From Chryseobacterium oncorhynchi (GTDB taxonomy: Bacteria; Bacteroidota; Bacteroidia; Flavobacteriales; Weeksellaceae), in contig NZ_PPEI02000001.1 of NCBI RefSeq assembly GCF_002899895.1, positions 558,001 through 622,000 of the forward strand: 64,000 nucleotides of DNA. The letters run 5' to 3'. This document shows, one piece after another, positions 63,655 to 64,000 of this stretch (within the stretch, counting starts at the first letter, position 1; each line of letters starts with the position of its first letter). A model generated the notes under the pieces. It did no database searches. It saw only the letters and a program-made list of their open reading frames with translations, and had not been told where the DNA came from. A program made the translations under genes and the position numbers.

Positions 63655-64000
63655 TCAATGGGAAAAACCGGTGATCTTCGCTTCATCAAAATCCAACTGC
63701 ATTTCAATGGTTCTCATCACATGATCATCGAATATTTTTTCTCTTTTCATCCTGTGCAGTTCGTTTCTCTGAGCCTGAATAATTTGACGTAAAACATCTT
63801 TATTTTGATTAATAGCAGTCACATAATCTCCAGTGGAGGCCATACATTGAGCTTTATCTGCCATCAGCATCATTTCATTTTCGAGCTTATGCTTTTGGTG
63901 GCGTACAAGACTATTAGATACAGCTAGTTCAGAAAAATCATTATCTAATTTATGCAAAGCCGTTTCTTTTAATTTACGCATCAGGATCACTTCTTGCTTT
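63655..64000 (-). CDS. C-terminal end of a putative Na+/H+ antiporter, partial
   Basis: The frame is open to the window edge, so the gene begins beyond 64000; only about 114 codons are here. The sequence is a helical, charged tail (ALHKLDNDFSEL, ENEMMLMADKAQ, QIIQAQRNELHRMKREKI) ending FDDHVMRTIEMQLDFDEAKI. This resembles the cytoplasmic tail of CPA1-type Na+/H+ antiporters, where 'R.al..lr..g.i.de....i..elD.eE..' is common. The membrane part is not visible, so the call is tentative. Confidence 0.5.
   Translation of the reverse strand, partial: KQEVILMRKLKETALHKLDNDFSELAVSNSLVRHQKHKLENEMMLMADKAQCMASTGDYVTAINQNKDVLRQIIQAQRNELHRMKREKIFDDHVMRTIEMQLDFDEAKITGFSH

Overview
The window looks like a chromosomal segment from a Chryseobacterium-type member of the Flavobacteriia (Bacteroidota). 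The evidence is AT-rich DNA, almost no Shine-Dalgarno sequences, several promoters with the Bacteroidota -7 element TAnnTTTG, a SusC/SusD locus, a monomeric NADP isocitrate dehydrogenase, a subclass A2-like class A beta-lactamase, and many small secreted proteins and lipoproteins with flavobacterial-style signal peptides. It is ordinary core and accessory chromosome. No phage, plasmid, insertion sequence with transposase, CRISPR, rRNA or tRNA was seen.

Layout. 1-5.3 kb: cytoplasmic thiol peroxidase, isocitrate dehydrogenase, then an aldo/keto reductase and a Tat-exported metallo-beta-lactamase-fold hydrolase under an AraC regulator (5.3-6.2 kb) with candidate operator repeats. 6.4-10.4 kb: small secreted protein, mini-GNAT, membrane-anchored MBL hydrolase, S41 lipoprotein peptidase. 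10.5-13.1 kb: tandem duplicated pair of ECF sigma factor plus membrane partner. 13.2-18.9 kb: GapN-like dehydrogenase with an altered active-site motif, exported thiol peroxidase, nucleotide-sugar-epimerase-like protein, plug-domain protein, a MITE-like repeat, UlaG-like MBL and a Crp/Fnr regulator immediately after hutU. 19-24 kb: hutU, acidic protein, 2-hydroxyacid dehydrogenase, pcm, lipoprotein. 24.3-28.1 kb (plus strand): Gfo/Idh/MocA oxidoreductase, class A beta-lactamase, secreted protein, 3-hydroxybutyryl-CoA dehydrogenase, small acidic protein. 28-34 kb: META lipoprotein, pheT, a DUF417/RclC-like membrane protein with an AraC regulator, dnaN.

34.4-47 kb: diacylglycerol-kinase-family protein, lipocalin-like lipoprotein, GyrI-like protein, gamma-glutamylcyclotransferase/SGNH hydrolase pair, barstar-like protein, purL, a serine hydrolase with a CBM48-like tail (with an in-frame decayed duplicate of its own 3' end), WG-repeat protein, purB, exported amidohydrolase. 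47.3-48.4 kb: two paralogous small secreted proteins. 48.4-57.4 kb: a polysaccharide utilisation locus (SusC, SusD, PF10091/GH144-like hydrolase, esterase, GH3), probably for a beta-glucan and plausibly beta-1,2-glucan. 57.7-64 kb: DUF4197 and DUF493 proteins, ArsC/Spx-like protein, deoxynucleoside kinase, secreted propeller-like protein, glutaminyl cyclase, an SRPBCC-GNAT-VOC operon, another MITE-like repeat, and the C-terminal end of a putative Na+/H+ antiporter.

No wholly unknown multi-gene system was found. The most rewarding items are the AraC operator repeats with 21-bp spacing, the in-frame duplicate tail after the serine hydrolase, the GapN-like enzyme lacking the usual ALDH glutamate, the tandem sigma/membrane pairs, the putative beta-1,2-glucan locus, and several families of intergenic inverted-repeat elements.
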